Assembly: GCA_944330115.1 (NCBI GenBank)
Contig: CALVIN010000003.1
Span: forward strand, 1 to 64,000
Direction of reading: 5' to 3'
DNA: 64,000 nt
Source: an uncultured Clostridia bacterium
GTDB taxonomy: Bacteria > Bacillota > Clostridia > Christensenellales > Borkfalkiaceae
Of this stretch, positions 43,514-52,598 are shown one piece after another; the stretch's first letter is position 1, and each line of letters opens with the position of its first letter. Below the pieces are notes generated by a model. It was not told the DNA's origin. It ran no database searches and saw nothing but the letters and a program-made list of their open reading frames with translations. The translations under genes and the position numbers were made by a program.

Positions 43514-44587
43514 ATGAGAGTTTACAACTTTTCAGCAGGTCCTTCCACACTGCCTTTGAACGTTTTGGAGCAGGCGCAGAAGGAATTTCTCGATTTTGCG
43601 GGCACAGGCATGTCGGTCACCGAGATATCGCACCGCGACAAGGCGTTCGACGCCATAGTAAAAGAGGCCGAGAGCCTTGTGAGAGAGCTTTTGAACGTAC
43701 CCGACGACTATGCCGTAATATTCGTTCAGGGCGGCGCCTCCACCCAATTTGCCGCGATACCCTTAAACCTCATGCACCACGGCAAGGCCGACTATATAGT
43801 CACCGGCAACTTTGCAAAGAAGGCATGGCAGGAGGGCCAGATATACGGCGAGGCCGTAAAGATAGGCGACAGCTCCGACAAGACCTATACATATATCCCC
43901 GACGTGGATAAATTGAATTACTCCGATGACGCCGACTATGTGCACATCACCTCGAACAACACCATATTCGGCACGAGATATACAAAATTCCCCGAGTGCA
44001 AGGCTCCCCTTGTGGCGGATATGTCCTCCGAGATATTCTCGCGCGAGGTGGACGTGAGCAAGTTCGGCGTTATATACGCAGGCGCGCAGAAGAACCTTGC
44101 CCCCGCGGGCGTTACAATAGTCATAGCCAAGCGCGACCTCATACAGGATCCTTTGAAGATCTGCCCCACCATGTTAAAGTGGAAGGTGCAGGACGAGAAC
44201 GGCTCGCTCTACAACACCCCTCCCTGCTTTTCGATATATATGGCCGACCTTGTGCTGCGCGACCTGAAAGCTAAGGGCGGCGTGAAGGCCATGAACGAGG
44301 TGGACGTATATAAGGCAGGGCTGTTGTATGACTTTATCGACAATTCCTCGCTGTTCAAGAACAACGTTGTTAAGGAATACCGCTCGATAATGAACGTGCC
44401 CTTCGTTACCCCTTCGGCCGAGCTCGACGCAAAGTTCATAGCCGAGGCAAAGAAGGCGGGCCTTGTATCGTTGAAGGGACACAGGCTTGTGGGCGGCATG
44501 AGGGCCTCCATCTACAACGCAATGCCCGTTGAGGGCGTTAAGGCGCTCATCGAATTCATGAAGAAATTTGAGCTTGAAAATAAGTAA
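43514..44587 (+). CDS. serC: Phosphoserine aminotransferase
   Basis: The 357-residue PLP enzyme converts 3-phosphohydroxypyruvate and glutamate to phosphoserine. The N-terminus VYNFSAGPSTLP is diagnostic, GGASTQFAAIP binds the PLP phosphate, and the Schiff-base lysine is in YAGAQKNLAPAG. The C-terminal GHRLVGGMRASIYNAMP is also typical. The ATG at 43514 has AAGGGAGA upstream; an open extension before it has no family similarity. It lies 20 bases ahead of serA in the same operon. The phosphatase serB is not in view. Confidence 0.96.
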   Translation: MRVYNFSAGPSTLPLNVLEQAQKEFLDFAGTGMSVTEISHRDKAFDAIVKEAESLVRELLNVPDDYAVIFVQGGASTQFAAIPLNLMHHGKADYIVTGNFAKKAWQEGQIYGEAVKIGDSSDKTYTYIPDVDKLNYSDDADYVHITSNNTIFGTRYTKFPECKAPLVADMSSEIFSREVDVSKFGVIYAGAQKNLAPAGVTIVIAKRDLIQDPLKICPTMLKWKVQDENGSLYNTPPCFSIYMADLVLRDLKAKGGVKAMNEVDVYKAGLLYDFIDNSSLFKNNVVKEYRSIMNVPFVTPSAELDAKFIAEAKKAGLVSLKGHRLVGGMRASIYNAMPVEGVKALIEFMKKFELENK

Positions 44588-44607
44588 GATAAGGGAGAAC
44601 AAATAAA

Positions 44608-45771
44608 ATGGCCAAACAGATACTTAAACTGAACGCCATAAGCCCGCTTGCCGACGCGATATTTGCCGGCTACGGCTACGGCGACAGCTGCGAAAACCCC
44701 GACGGCATAATGGTGCGCTCCGCACAGATGGCCGACTACCCCGTAGGTGACAAGCTTGTAGCCGTTGCCCGCGCGGGCGCTGGTACCAACAACATACCCG
44801 TTGCCGACTACGCCGAAAAGGGCATAGTAGTGTTCAACACCCCCGGCGCCAACGCCAACGCCGTAAAGGAACTCGTTATATGCGAGCTGCTGCTCGGCGG
44901 CAGGAAGATAACCGACGCCATCGACTGGGTAAAAACCTTAAAGAGCGAGGGCGACAATGTGGGCAAGCTCGTTGAAAAGGGCAAGTCGAAGTTTGTGGGC
45001 AGCGAAATAAAGGGCAAGATGCTGGGCGTTATAGGCCTGGGCGCGATAGGCGTTGAAGTTGCCAACGCGGCATACGGCCTGGGCATGGAGGTGTGCGGCA
45101 CCGACCCCTACCTCTCCACGCTCAACGCGCTTGCGCTCTCTCCCCACATTAAAGTTGTGCCCGCGCGCGAAGATATATACAAGCAGGCCGACTTTATAAC
45201 CATGCACGTGCCCCTCACCCCCGACACAAAGGGCATGATAAACAAAGACACCATTTCGCAGATGAAGGACGGCGTGGTAATTATTAACGACAGCCGCGGC
45301 GAACTTGTAAACACCGACGACATGATAGCCGCGCTTGAAAGCGGCAAGGTGGGCAGGTATATAACCGACTTCCCCAACGCAAAGCTGATAGGCGTTAAAA
45401 ACTGCATATGCGTGCCCCATCTGGGCGCGAGCACGCCCGAGGCCGAGGACAACTGCGCAGTTATGGCCGCACACCAGCTGGTGGACTACATCGAAAACGG
45501 CAACATAACCAACAGCGTGAACTACCCCAACGTTTCGCTTGCGCGCGACGAGGGCAAGGGCAGGGTGTGCATACTGCACCGCAACGTAAAGAACATAATA
45601 ACCAAATTCACCTCGGCGATATCCGAACAGCAGCTGAACATTGCGCACATGGCAAGCTCCAGCCGCGGCGAATACGCCTGCTCGATACTCGAGATCGACG
45701 GCGCCATTCCCGAAAAGACCATCGAGGCGATAACCAAAGTAGAGGGCGTGCTGCGCGTGCGCTCGCTGTAA
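44608..45771 (+). CDS. serA: D-3-phosphoglycerate dehydrogenase
   Basis: The 387-residue NAD enzyme oxidises 3-phosphoglycerate, the first step of serine synthesis. The Rossmann motif is GVIGLGAIGVEVANAAYGLG. The D-2-hydroxyacid dehydrogenase signature (HVPLTPDTKGMINKD) and the catalytic His in CVPHLGASTPEAE are present. A C-terminal ACT domain (about 315-387, VCILHRNVKNIITKF) suggests serine feedback control. Length is that of the short clostridial type. SD GGGAGA. A terminator hairpin follows. Confidence 0.96.
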   Translation: MAKQILKLNAISPLADAIFAGYGYGDSCENPDGIMVRSAQMADYPVGDKLVAVARAGAGTNNIPVADYAEKGIVVFNTPGANANAVKELVICELLLGGRKITDAIDWVKTLKSEGDNVGKLVEKGKSKFVGSEIKGKMLGVIGLGAIGVEVANAAYGLGMEVCGTDPYLSTLNALALSPHIKVVPAREDIYKQADFITMHVPLTPDTKGMINKDTISQMKDGVVIINDSRGELVNTDDMIAALESGKVGRYITDFPNAKLIGVKNCICVPHLGASTPEAEDNCAVMAAHQLVDYIENGNITNSVNYPNVSLARDEGKGRVCILHRNVKNIITKFTSAISEQQLNIAHMASSSRGEYACSILEIDGAIPEKTIEAITKVEGVLRVRSL

Positions 45772-45802
45772 GTTAAAAATTTAAACGCAATTTTAAGGGC
45801 GC

Positions 45803-45839
45803 CGCCGCGCAATACCCTGCGCGGCGACGCTATATTTTT
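45803..45839 (+). terminator. serA terminator
   Basis: The stem CGCCGCGC (45803-45810) with GCGCGGCG (45819-45826) is followed by ACGCTATATTTTT. Confidence 0.75.
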
Positions 45840-45931
45840 ACCGCCCCCCACATTTGATTTTGCCGCCCTACCCTTTGGAATAAAACGGGCCGCCGTGGGC
45901 ATAATTATCTTAAAAAAACGGAGGTATAAAC

Positions 45932-46042
45932 ATGTCCCGTAAAAAGAAAAAGATGCCCAAACTTACCGACAGGCAATACAGCGAATACATCGCCGCGCTG
46001 CGCGCCCGCGACGAAAAGGAAGGACAGGCGCCCGAAAACTGA
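45932..46042 (+). CDS. Small basic protein of 36 residues, function unknown
   Basis: The reading frame begins MSRKKKKMPKLTDRQY and ends EGQAPEN, with TGA at 46040-46042. A strong SD (GGAGG, 7 bases from the ATG) and a perfect terminator 10 bases after the stop argue that it is translated. The N-terminus is lysine-rich and the middle is predicted helical (DRQYSEYIAALRARDE). It has its own short unit after serA. A 15-base direct repeat, AAAACGGGCCGCCGT, flanks it (45882-45896 and 46102-46116). I do not recognise a family. Confidence 0.7.
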   Translation: MSRKKKKMPKLTDRQYSEYIAALRARDEKEGQAPEN

Positions 46043-46051
46043 ATATATGCG

Positions 46052-46078
46052 CGCCCCGCAAGAGCGGGGCGTTTTTTT
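46052..46078 (+). terminator. Terminator of the small-protein gene
   Basis: A perfect 8-bp stem CGCCCCGC/GCGGGGCG with loop AAGA is followed by seven T. Confidence 0.92.
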
Positions 46079-46201
46079 GCGCCCTGCACGGCCGCATATG
46101 CAAAACGGGCCGCCGTATTTGTAAATTGCATGTATATGTGCACGGTTTTGTGAACATTTATGAAAAGTGAATGAATATAGTTTTTAAGTGCGGAAATTCC
46201 G

Positions 46202-46254
46202 TTGACTTGCGTTTGAACGGTGCATATACTGTTTAAATAGTTATCAGTTGATAA
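46202..46254 (+). promoter_or_regulatory. Promoter and palindromic operator of the marR-ABC operon
   Basis: TTGACT (46202-46207) and TATACT (46225-46230) have a 17-bp spacer. The palindrome TTATCA-GT-TGATAA (46241-46254) covers the region just past the expected start of transcription. Such a place and symmetry fit autorepression by the MarR protein encoded next. Confidence 0.8.
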
Positions 46255-46320
46255 GTATTTTTGCCCGCGGGCAGGCCGCAGCGCCGCAAAAACACGAAAA
46301 TTATTTATAAGGAGCAGGCA

Positions 46321-46770
46321 ATGAACGAAGACAATTATGCCGAAAGGGCAGCCTCGCTGTTCTTCAGGTTCAAAGACAGCATGCACCGCTTAAAGCCGCC
46401 CGGCTCGGGCAACCTTTTCACCGTGCTGGGCGGGCTTGCAGAGTTTGAAGCGCGCTTCAAGCGCCCGGTCACCGTTTCGGAGATAGCGCGCTTTTCGGGG
46501 CTGGCGATATCCAACGTGAGCAGGCTGCTGCGCCCCTTCGAGGAGAAGGGACTTATACAGAAGGTGAAAAGCGGCCGCACGGTGAGCGTGGCGGTGACAA
46601 GAGAGGGGCACAGGGTTCTGGACGGATTCAATCGGAACTTTATGCAGGACATTGCGCTGGCGCTGAGCGCGCTGAGCGAGGACGAGCGCGAGAGCTTTAT
46701 ATCGTGCGGAGAAAAGATGATGAACAAATTAGACGAACTAAAAACTTCACGGGAGAAGGCAGATGTTTAA
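46321..46770 (+). CDS. MarR-family transcriptional regulator
   Basis: The 149-residue winged-helix repressor has the DNA-recognition region VTVSEIARFSGLAISNVSRLLR followed by EEKGLIQKVKSGRTVSVAVT, the wing, and dimerisation helices at both ends. The ATG at 46321 follows AAGGAGCAGGC; the frame is open upstream but without support. Its last codons overlap the first exporter gene by 8 bases. It probably represses its own operon through the palindrome at 46241-46254, with release by a drug-like or metabolite ligand. Confidence 0.88.
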   Translation: MNEDNYAERAASLFFRFKDSMHRLKPPGSGNLFTVLGGLAEFEARFKRPVTVSEIARFSGLAISNVSRLLRPFEEKGLIQKVKSGRTVSVAVTREGHRVLDGFNRNFMQDIALALSALSEDERESFISCGEKMMNKLDELKTSREKADV

Positions 46771-48502
46771 ACTTTATAAAAATCTGAAGGCGCTCGACTG
46801 GGCGCTCGTGGCGCTTATCGTGGGCGTGACGGTGGCGCAGGTGTTCTTCACCATGCAGCTCACCGACCAGGTCTCGGCGATAGTGAGCGCGATACTCGGC
46901 GTGGTGACGGGCGCGGGGAGCACGGCCGACATATGGCGCGAGGGCGGCTTTATGCTGCTGTACGCCGTGTGCAGCTCGCTCTGCTCGGTAGCTTCGGGCA
47001 TATCGGCCTCGTGCGTGGCCAGCCGCCTTTCGGCGACGCTGAGAAGCAAGGTGTATGCAAAGGTAGAGAGCTTTTCGATAGCCGAAATAAACAAGTTCTC
47101 CACCGCCTCGCTGATAACCAGGACGACCAACGACATCCAGCAGATACACATGGCCAACATAATGGTGCTGCGCATGCTGATATTTGCGCCGATAATGGCG
47201 ATTTGGGCGATATGCAAGATAAACGCCTCCAGCGCCGAGCTCACGATAGCTACGGCCGTGGCGGTGATAGTGCTTGTTGTGTGCATAATAGCCGTCATGG
47301 CGGCGGTGATGCCCAAGTTCAAGCTCATGCAAAAGCTCACCGACAGGCTCAACGGCGTCACGCGCGAAAACCTCACCGGCATAAGGGTGGTGCGTGCCTA
47401 CAACGCCGAGAAATACCAGGAGAACAAGTTTGAAAGGGCCAACGACGCCTTCACAAAGACGCAGCTGTTCACAGGCCGCGTGATGGCGCTGATGAGCCCC
47501 ATAATGATGCTGATAATGAACGGCCTTACGCTGGCAATATACTGGATAGGCGCGTCGCTGATAAACGCGGGCGAGATAGACTACCCCACGATAACTTCCT
47601 TCATGATGCTCGCGTCGCAGGTGATAATGTCGTTTTTGATGCTGCTGATGATGTTCATACTGCTCCCCCGCGCGCAGGTTGCTGCAAAGAGGATAAACGC
47701 GGTGCACGAAACTCCCCTCTCCATCTCCGATCCCGAGGAAGAAAAACCCGTCACCGAGACGGGCACGGTGGAATTTAAAGACGTGAGCTTCCGCTACCCC
47801 GACGCCGACGCCGACGTGTTCGAGCACATCTCCTTCCGCGCCGAAAAGGGGCAGACGGTCGCCTTTATCGGCAGCACGGGCAGCGGCAAATCTACCCTTA
47901 TAAACCTCGTGCCCCGCTTTTACGACGCGACCGAGGGCGAAGTGCTCGTCGACGGCGTAAACGTAAAGGACTTAAAGCAGAGCACGCTGCGCTCTAAAAT
48001 AGGCTATGTGCCCCAGAAGGGCGTGCTCTTTTCGGGCACGGTGGCCGAAAATATAGGCTTCGGCGGCGTGACCGACAGGGATACCATAGTAAACGCCGCA
48101 AAGATAGCCGAGGCCGACTCCTTCATAGAGGAGATGCCCGAAAAGTACGACAGCCCGATATCTCAGGGAGGCAAGAACGTTTCGGGCGGACAGAAACAGA
48201 GGATATCGATAGCGCGCGCCGTGGCAACAAAGCCGGAGATAATGATCTTTGACGACAGCTTTTCGGCGCTCGACTACAAGACCGACAAGAAGGTGCGCGA
48301 AAACCTGAAAGAGGGCCTTGCGGGCGCCACCACCCTCATCGTTGCGCAGCGCATAGGCACGATAATGGACGCCGACAAGATAATAGTGCTCGACAACGGC
48401 AAGGCAGTGGGCGCGGGCACGCACAGAGAGCTGCTTGAAAACTGCCCCGTATACCGCGAGATAGCCCTTTCGCAGCTTTCGAAGGAGGAACTTGGCTTAT
48501 GA
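46763..48502 (+). CDS. ABC exporter half-transporter with degenerate catalytic site
   Basis: The 579-residue protein has six membrane helices (about 1-310) and a nucleotide-binding domain with Walker A GSTGSGKSTL, signature VSGGQKQRIS and Walker B IMIFDDSFSALD. The catalytic glutamate after Walker B is aspartate and the switch histidine is glutamine (VAQRIGTI). These are hallmarks of the degenerate half of heterodimeric exporters such as TM287/288 and BmrCD. The partner is the next gene, which overlaps as ATGA. Control by the adjacent MarR suggests export of a toxic or signalling compound. Confidence 0.93.
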   Translation: MFKLYKNLKALDWALVALIVGVTVAQVFFTMQLTDQVSAIVSAILGVVTGAGSTADIWREGGFMLLYAVCSSLCSVASGISASCVASRLSATLRSKVYAKVESFSIAEINKFSTASLITRTTNDIQQIHMANIMVLRMLIFAPIMAIWAICKINASSAELTIATAVAVIVLVVCIIAVMAAVMPKFKLMQKLTDRLNGVTRENLTGIRVVRAYNAEKYQENKFERANDAFTKTQLFTGRVMALMSPIMMLIMNGLTLAIYWIGASLINAGEIDYPTITSFMMLASQVIMSFLMLLMMFILLPRAQVAAKRINAVHETPLSISDPEEEKPVTETGTVEFKDVSFRYPDADADVFEHISFRAEKGQTVAFIGSTGSGKSTLINLVPRFYDATEGEVLVDGVNVKDLKQSTLRSKIGYVPQKGVLFSGTVAENIGFGGVTDRDTIVNAAKIAEADSFIEEMPEKYDSPISQGGKNVSGGQKQRISIARAVATKPEIMIFDDSFSALDYKTDKKVRENLKEGLAGATTLIVAQRIGTIMDADKIIVLDNGKAVGAGTHRELLENCPVYREIALSQLSKEELGL

Positions 48503-50286
48503 GTCCCAGACCTGCAAAATACAACGGTGCGCCCATGAATAAGGGCGAATTCACCAAAAATATAGGCAAACTTGCGGTGTTCATGAAGCGCTACCTGCCG
48601 CCGATAATAATTTCGCTCATCTTCACGGTGGGTTCTACGCTCCTCTCGATATTCGCGCCGCAGATACTTTCAGACCTTGTGAACGTCATATCGGGCGGCG
48701 TGCCCATCGATATGAACGAGGTGACGCGCTTTGCAATAATACTGATAGTATTCTACCTTTCAAACGCGCTGTGCACATACGTTTCGAGCTTTATAATGAC
48801 GACCGTGTCGCAGAAGATGTGCCGCGCGCTGCGCTCGGACATATCGCAGAAGATAAACAAGGTGCCCTTAAAGTACTTCGACTCGCACGCATACGGCGAT
48901 ACGCTCTCGCGCGTGACCAACGACGTGGATACCATAGGCAACTCCATGCAGCAGGCGGTATCCATGGTGGTGCAGTCGGTGTGCATGCTGATAGGCGTGC
49001 TGATAGCCATGTTCGTGAGCTGCTGGCAGCTTGCGCTCACCGTGCTGATAATAGTGCCCTTTATGGCCGTGCTGCTCTTTATTATAATGAAGTTCTCGCA
49101 GCCGCAGTTCAGAAAGCAGCAGGACGAACTTGCAGTTCTGAACGGCAAGGTTGAGGAAAATTACTCCGGCCAGCTCGTCATCAAGGCGTTCAACGCCGAG
49201 GGGCGCACGGGCAGCGACTTTGAAAATACCAATGCAAGGCTCAAAAAGAGCACATTCCTTTCGCAGGCGCTCTCGGGCATAATGCAGCCCGCGATGAACT
49301 TCATCTCCTACTTTGCCTACGCCGCGGTGTGCGTGGTTGCGGGCATACTCATAACAAATGCGGGCAGCGGCGTTACGTTCGGCACCCTCTCGGCATTCCT
49401 CGTGTATGTAAACCTCTTCCAGAGCCCCCTCTCGCAGATAGCGCAGGCGGCCAACGTGCTGCAGAGCGCGGCAGCGGCGAGCGGCAGGGTGTTCGCCTTC
49501 CTCGAAGAGGAGGAGCTTGAGGACGAGAGCGGCAAGGAGCGCAAATTAAAGGACGGCGTGCGCGGCGAAGTGGAATTCAGGCACGTGCGCTTCGGCTATA
49601 ACGACGACAGAATAATAATACCCGACTTCTCGGCAAAGGTGCAGCCCGGCTGGAAGGTGGCGATAGTCGGCCCCACGGGCGCGGGCAAGACCACCATGGT
49701 AAACCTTTTGATGCGCTTTTACGAGGTAAACAGCGGCGACATTCTCATCGACGGCGTCTCCATAAAGGATATGCCGCGCGAGGAGGTGCACGATCTGTTC
49801 GGCATGGTGCTGCAGGATACGTGGATGTTCGAGGGCACGCTGCGCGAGAATATAGTATACTCCAAGCAGGCCACCGACGAGCAGGTGCGCGCCGCGTGCG
49901 ACGCCGCGGGCATAACGCACTACATCACCACCCAGCCGGGCGGGCTCGACCACTATGTTGAAAACGGCGACGAGATCTCGGGCGGACAGAAACAGCTGAT
50001 AACCATAGCGCGCGCCATGATAGAGAATGCGCCCATGCTCATACTCGACGAGGCGACCTCCAACGTGGATACGCGCACCGAGGAGATAATTCAGACGGCG
50101 ATGGATAATTTAACGCGCGGCAGAACGAGTTTTGTTATAGCGCACAGGCTCTCCACAATAAAGAACGCCGACCTGATACTTGTTATGCGCGACGGCAACA
50201 TCGTCGAGCAGGGCAAGCACGAGGAACTGCTAGAGAGGGGCGGCTTCTACGCCTCGCTTTACAACTCGCAGTTTGCCGGCGAATGA
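48499..50286 (+). CDS. ABC exporter half-transporter with canonical catalytic site
   Basis: The 595-residue protein has a membrane domain (about 25-335) and a nucleotide-binding domain with Walker A GPTGAGKTTM, signature ISGGQKQLIT, Walker B MLILDEATSNVD and switch VIAHRLSTI, so it keeps the glutamate and histidine that the partner lacks. ATP hydrolysis by the pair would occur at one site. The start overlapping the previous stop and preceded by AAGGAGG is chosen; a Met 13 codons later is possible. Confidence 0.94.
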   Translation: MSPRPAKYNGAPMNKGEFTKNIGKLAVFMKRYLPPIIISLIFTVGSTLLSIFAPQILSDLVNVISGGVPIDMNEVTRFAIILIVFYLSNALCTYVSSFIMTTVSQKMCRALRSDISQKINKVPLKYFDSHAYGDTLSRVTNDVDTIGNSMQQAVSMVVQSVCMLIGVLIAMFVSCWQLALTVLIIVPFMAVLLFIIMKFSQPQFRKQQDELAVLNGKVEENYSGQLVIKAFNAEGRTGSDFENTNARLKKSTFLSQALSGIMQPAMNFISYFAYAAVCVVAGILITNAGSGVTFGTLSAFLVYVNLFQSPLSQIAQAANVLQSAAAASGRVFAFLEEEELEDESGKERKLKDGVRGEVEFRHVRFGYNDDRIIIPDFSAKVQPGWKVAIVGPTGAGKTTMVNLLMRFYEVNSGDILIDGVSIKDMPREEVHDLFGMVLQDTWMFEGTLRENIVYSKQATDEQVRAACDAAGITHYITTQPGGLDHYVENGDEISGGQKQLITIARAMIENAPMLILDEATSNVDTRTEEIIQTAMDNLTRGRTSFVIAHRLSTIKNADLILVMRDGNIVEQGKHEELLERGGFYASLYNSQFAGE

Positions 50287-51090
50287 GCACAAAATGTGTA
50301 GCTCATATGACCTTTTCCGCGCAAAAAGAGCAGTTTGCATGCGGTAATTTATTTGCTCTTTTGATGCGCGGTTACGGAGCCGCCGCAGGCAATTGCCTGC
50401 GGCGGCATTTTTATGCAGTGGTTTTGCGCATGCGCAGTTTTTTTTGTTGAGTATTTTTTATTTTTTCAATATTTATTTTCTGCCCGAAATATTTGATATT
50501 TTTTGCCAAATTTTTAATATTTTTTAATTATTTATTTAATTGCGCGCGGGCGCATTTAAATAGGCATATAAAATAAAAAAATGCGCCGCCTTTTTTGCCG
50601 GACGGCGCATATGTTGCAAAAATAATATCTGAATCAAAGCAGAATTTTACGCCCCTTGCCATTGCAGAGGGAGTGGCGGGCGCTGCCTGCACGGCGGCGC
50701 ATATATCCTTAAAAATTACGGCAAAAATCTTGCCGAAAATTGTCGAAAAGGCGCGGATATGTGCGCAAAAATATGGCCTTTTAAACACATCACTCCGCGA
50801 TAAAGTGAGCGGCGGCGCACATTGGATCGCATGAAAAATAAGGCATATGTGTTAAATTTAATATGTTTTTTATTTTGCATTTTACACATATGCCGCATAT
50901 TTAATTTATATTTAATTTAAATTATATACATATGCGGCGCATTTAGATTGATTTATTTTACGTTAAGCACATATGTTTTACGCGCCACCTCACCCCTCCG
51001 CCGCGCCCGCGCATATGCCTTTGAACGCACATTGTATTATTTTTTATTTTTTGATATTTTTTGCAGAAAAATAATTGCAATTTTTTGCAG
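50287..51090. terminator. Gene-free spacer with exporter-operon terminator
   Basis: No gene is convincing in these 800 bases. A perfect 28-base palindrome (50379-50406, GCCGCCGCAGGCAA and its complement) followed by ATTTTTA ends the exporter operon. A GAGC...GCTC hairpin lies at the stop codon. Several copies of CATATG-containing short palindromes and A/T low-complexity tracts fill the rest. Overlapping frames of 79 and 86 residues on opposite strands at 50528-50834 have no SD or known similarity. Confidence 0.7.
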
Positions 51091-51092
51091 GT

Positions 51093-51340
51093 GAAACCCC
51101 ACCCTACCCTCCCCTCGAAGGGGAGGTAAGCCGAAGGCGAAGAGGGGTTATTCTAAAATAACTTATGTCGCAAGCAGGGTTTCCCTGCGCAGCAGGACTC
51201 AATTTGCGCATACCTGCGCCTCAGCAGGGTGAATTCGCGCGACTATACTCTTCGGGGGCCCTTAAGGTCGCGCGAAGAGGGGCAGCGCCCCTCAAAATCA
51301 CGAAATTTTTTGCGCGCGGCCCGCGCAAAAAATTTGTGAA
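51093..51340 (-). repeat. Module A repeat followed by module B palindrome
   Basis: Hairpin 1 (51303-51335) has the same 14-bp stem as the copy at 16713. Hairpin 2 is GAGGGGC-AGC-GCCCCTC (51277-51293). Hairpin 3 pairs TTCGCGCGAC (51234-51243) with GTCGCGCGAA (51267-51276) over a 23-nt loop. Hairpin 5 is GCAGGG-TTT-CCCTGC (51174-51188). A CCTCCCC palindrome lies at about 51108-51127. It begins 10 bases after the SpoIVA-like stop codon on the minus strand, so hairpin 1 doubles as a terminator. Confidence 0.85.
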
Positions 51341-51344
51341 TCCC

Positions 51345-52493
51345 TTACAGTATTATACAAATCACCCCGCCCTTGCCTTCGTTGGTCATGCGGGTGATGG
51401 CCTTTTTCAACTTATTCTTTGTGTCGTCCTGAATGGAGTTTACCTTTGCGGCCAGCCCCTCCTTTACCATGCTCTTTAACGAGCGGCCGAACACATCGGT
51501 GTTCCACGTCGCCTCGGGGTCGGTTTCAAAGCCCTTCATCATGCCCGTAACGAGGCTCTGGCTCTGAGCGCCCTCGCCCATTATGGGGCTCACTTCGCCA
51601 GCGACGTCCACCCTTATTATGTGGTACGAAGGCGCCGAGGCGCGCAGGCGTATGCCCACCGAGTTGCCCTGCTTTACCACCTCGGGCTGCTCGTATATAA
51701 GGTCATCTTCGGCGGGCGAAACTATGCCGTAGCCGTTTACTCGGGCGCAATTTAGCGCATCGCGCACCTTTTCAAAGCTATTTTTCGCCTCGGCGGCGGA
51801 GCGGACGTAGCGCATCAGCGAATACTCCCCCTCTATCTTGTCGCCGGCGATCTCGGAGAGCATTGAAAAGAATATGCCGTCCTGCGCGGCGCACTTTATT
51901 TTTGCGCCGCCCGTGGCGAAGTCGTACTCCACCTCTATCGCGGGCGACCAATACTCCGCGCCCGCGCACAGCCCGTCGAGCGCCGAAATATCCTTGAATT
52001 TTTTGATATTTGCGCACCTTTCGCGCACGCGCGAGATGAGTTCGGATATGGCCGAACTTTCGGCGGGCAAAAAGCCCATCCACTCGGGTATATCCACCCC
52101 CACCGTGCGCACGGCAAATTCGCCCGAGAGCGCGCGCAGCAGCATATTGAGCGCAGACCTATCCCACGTTTGCGGGCGCAGACACTCGCACCCGTACGTA
52201 TTTTTAAGCTCCTCGGCGTTGGGGGCGACTATGATAAACGGCCTGCCCGCCGCGGCCTCGGCATAATTTATATCGCCCGCTGCGGCCCCTTCGCCGCCGC
52301 TTACGTCGCCCTCCGCGTTCGCGCCGCCATAGCCCGCGGCAAATATAACGGCGCCGCCCTTTGAAAGGTCGTCGCAAAAATCAAGTCCTCCCTCCGCCTT
52401 TAGCGCGGCGAGAAGTTCACCGTCGCCGCAGACGGCCACGGCCTTTCCGTTGAGCCGCGCCGCAAGTCCTGCACAAATATCGCTATCGAGCAT
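51345..52493 (-). CDS. SpoIVA-like spore coat protein lacking the ATPase P-loop
   Basis: The 382-residue protein matches the middle and C-terminal parts of stage IV sporulation protein A: VDIPEWM near 133, a helical middle domain, then LIYEQPEVVKQGN, GIRLRASAPSYHIIRVDV, FGRSLKSMVKEGL and the end MTNEGKGGVICIIL. Full SpoIVA is about 490 residues with an N-terminal TRAFAC-type ATPase used to polymerise the coat base. Here only about 120 residues precede the middle domain; VAVCGDGELLAAL stands where GxxxxGKST is expected, and most of the ATPase fold is missing. GRPFIIVAPNAEE keeps the late ATPase strand. SD GGAGG. A GTATACAAAA stretch upstream (52513-52522) loosely recalls a sigma-E -10. Confidence 0.85.
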   Translation of the reverse strand: MLDSDICAGLAARLNGKAVAVCGDGELLAALKAEGGLDFCDDLSKGGAVIFAAGYGGANAEGDVSGGEGAAAGDINYAEAAAGRPFIIVAPNAEELKNTYGCECLRPQTWDRSALNMLLRALSGEFAVRTVGVDIPEWMGFLPAESSAISELISRVRERCANIKKFKDISALDGLCAGAEYWSPAIEVEYDFATGGAKIKCAAQDGIFFSMLSEIAGDKIEGEYSLMRYVRSAAEAKNSFEKVRDALNCARVNGYGIVSPAEDDLIYEQPEVVKQGNSVGIRLRASAPSYHIIRVDVAGEVSPIMGEGAQSQSLVTGMMKGFETDPEATWNTDVFGRSLKSMVKEGLAAKVNSIQDDTKNKLKKAITRMTNEGKGGVICIIL

Positions 52494-52598
52494 ACCATCC
52501 TCCGCAAACTGTTTTGTATACGCTATTTTATTTTGCCCGCACCGTATTTAGAACTGCCGCCGTGCATAAAAAATATTCGGCAAATTTTAATTTAACTA

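Noticed and set aside
50528-50834. Overlapping frames of 86 (minus) and 79 (plus) residues
   Set aside because: Neither has an SD, a promoter or a recognisable domain, and they overlap on opposite strands in an A/T-rich spacer.
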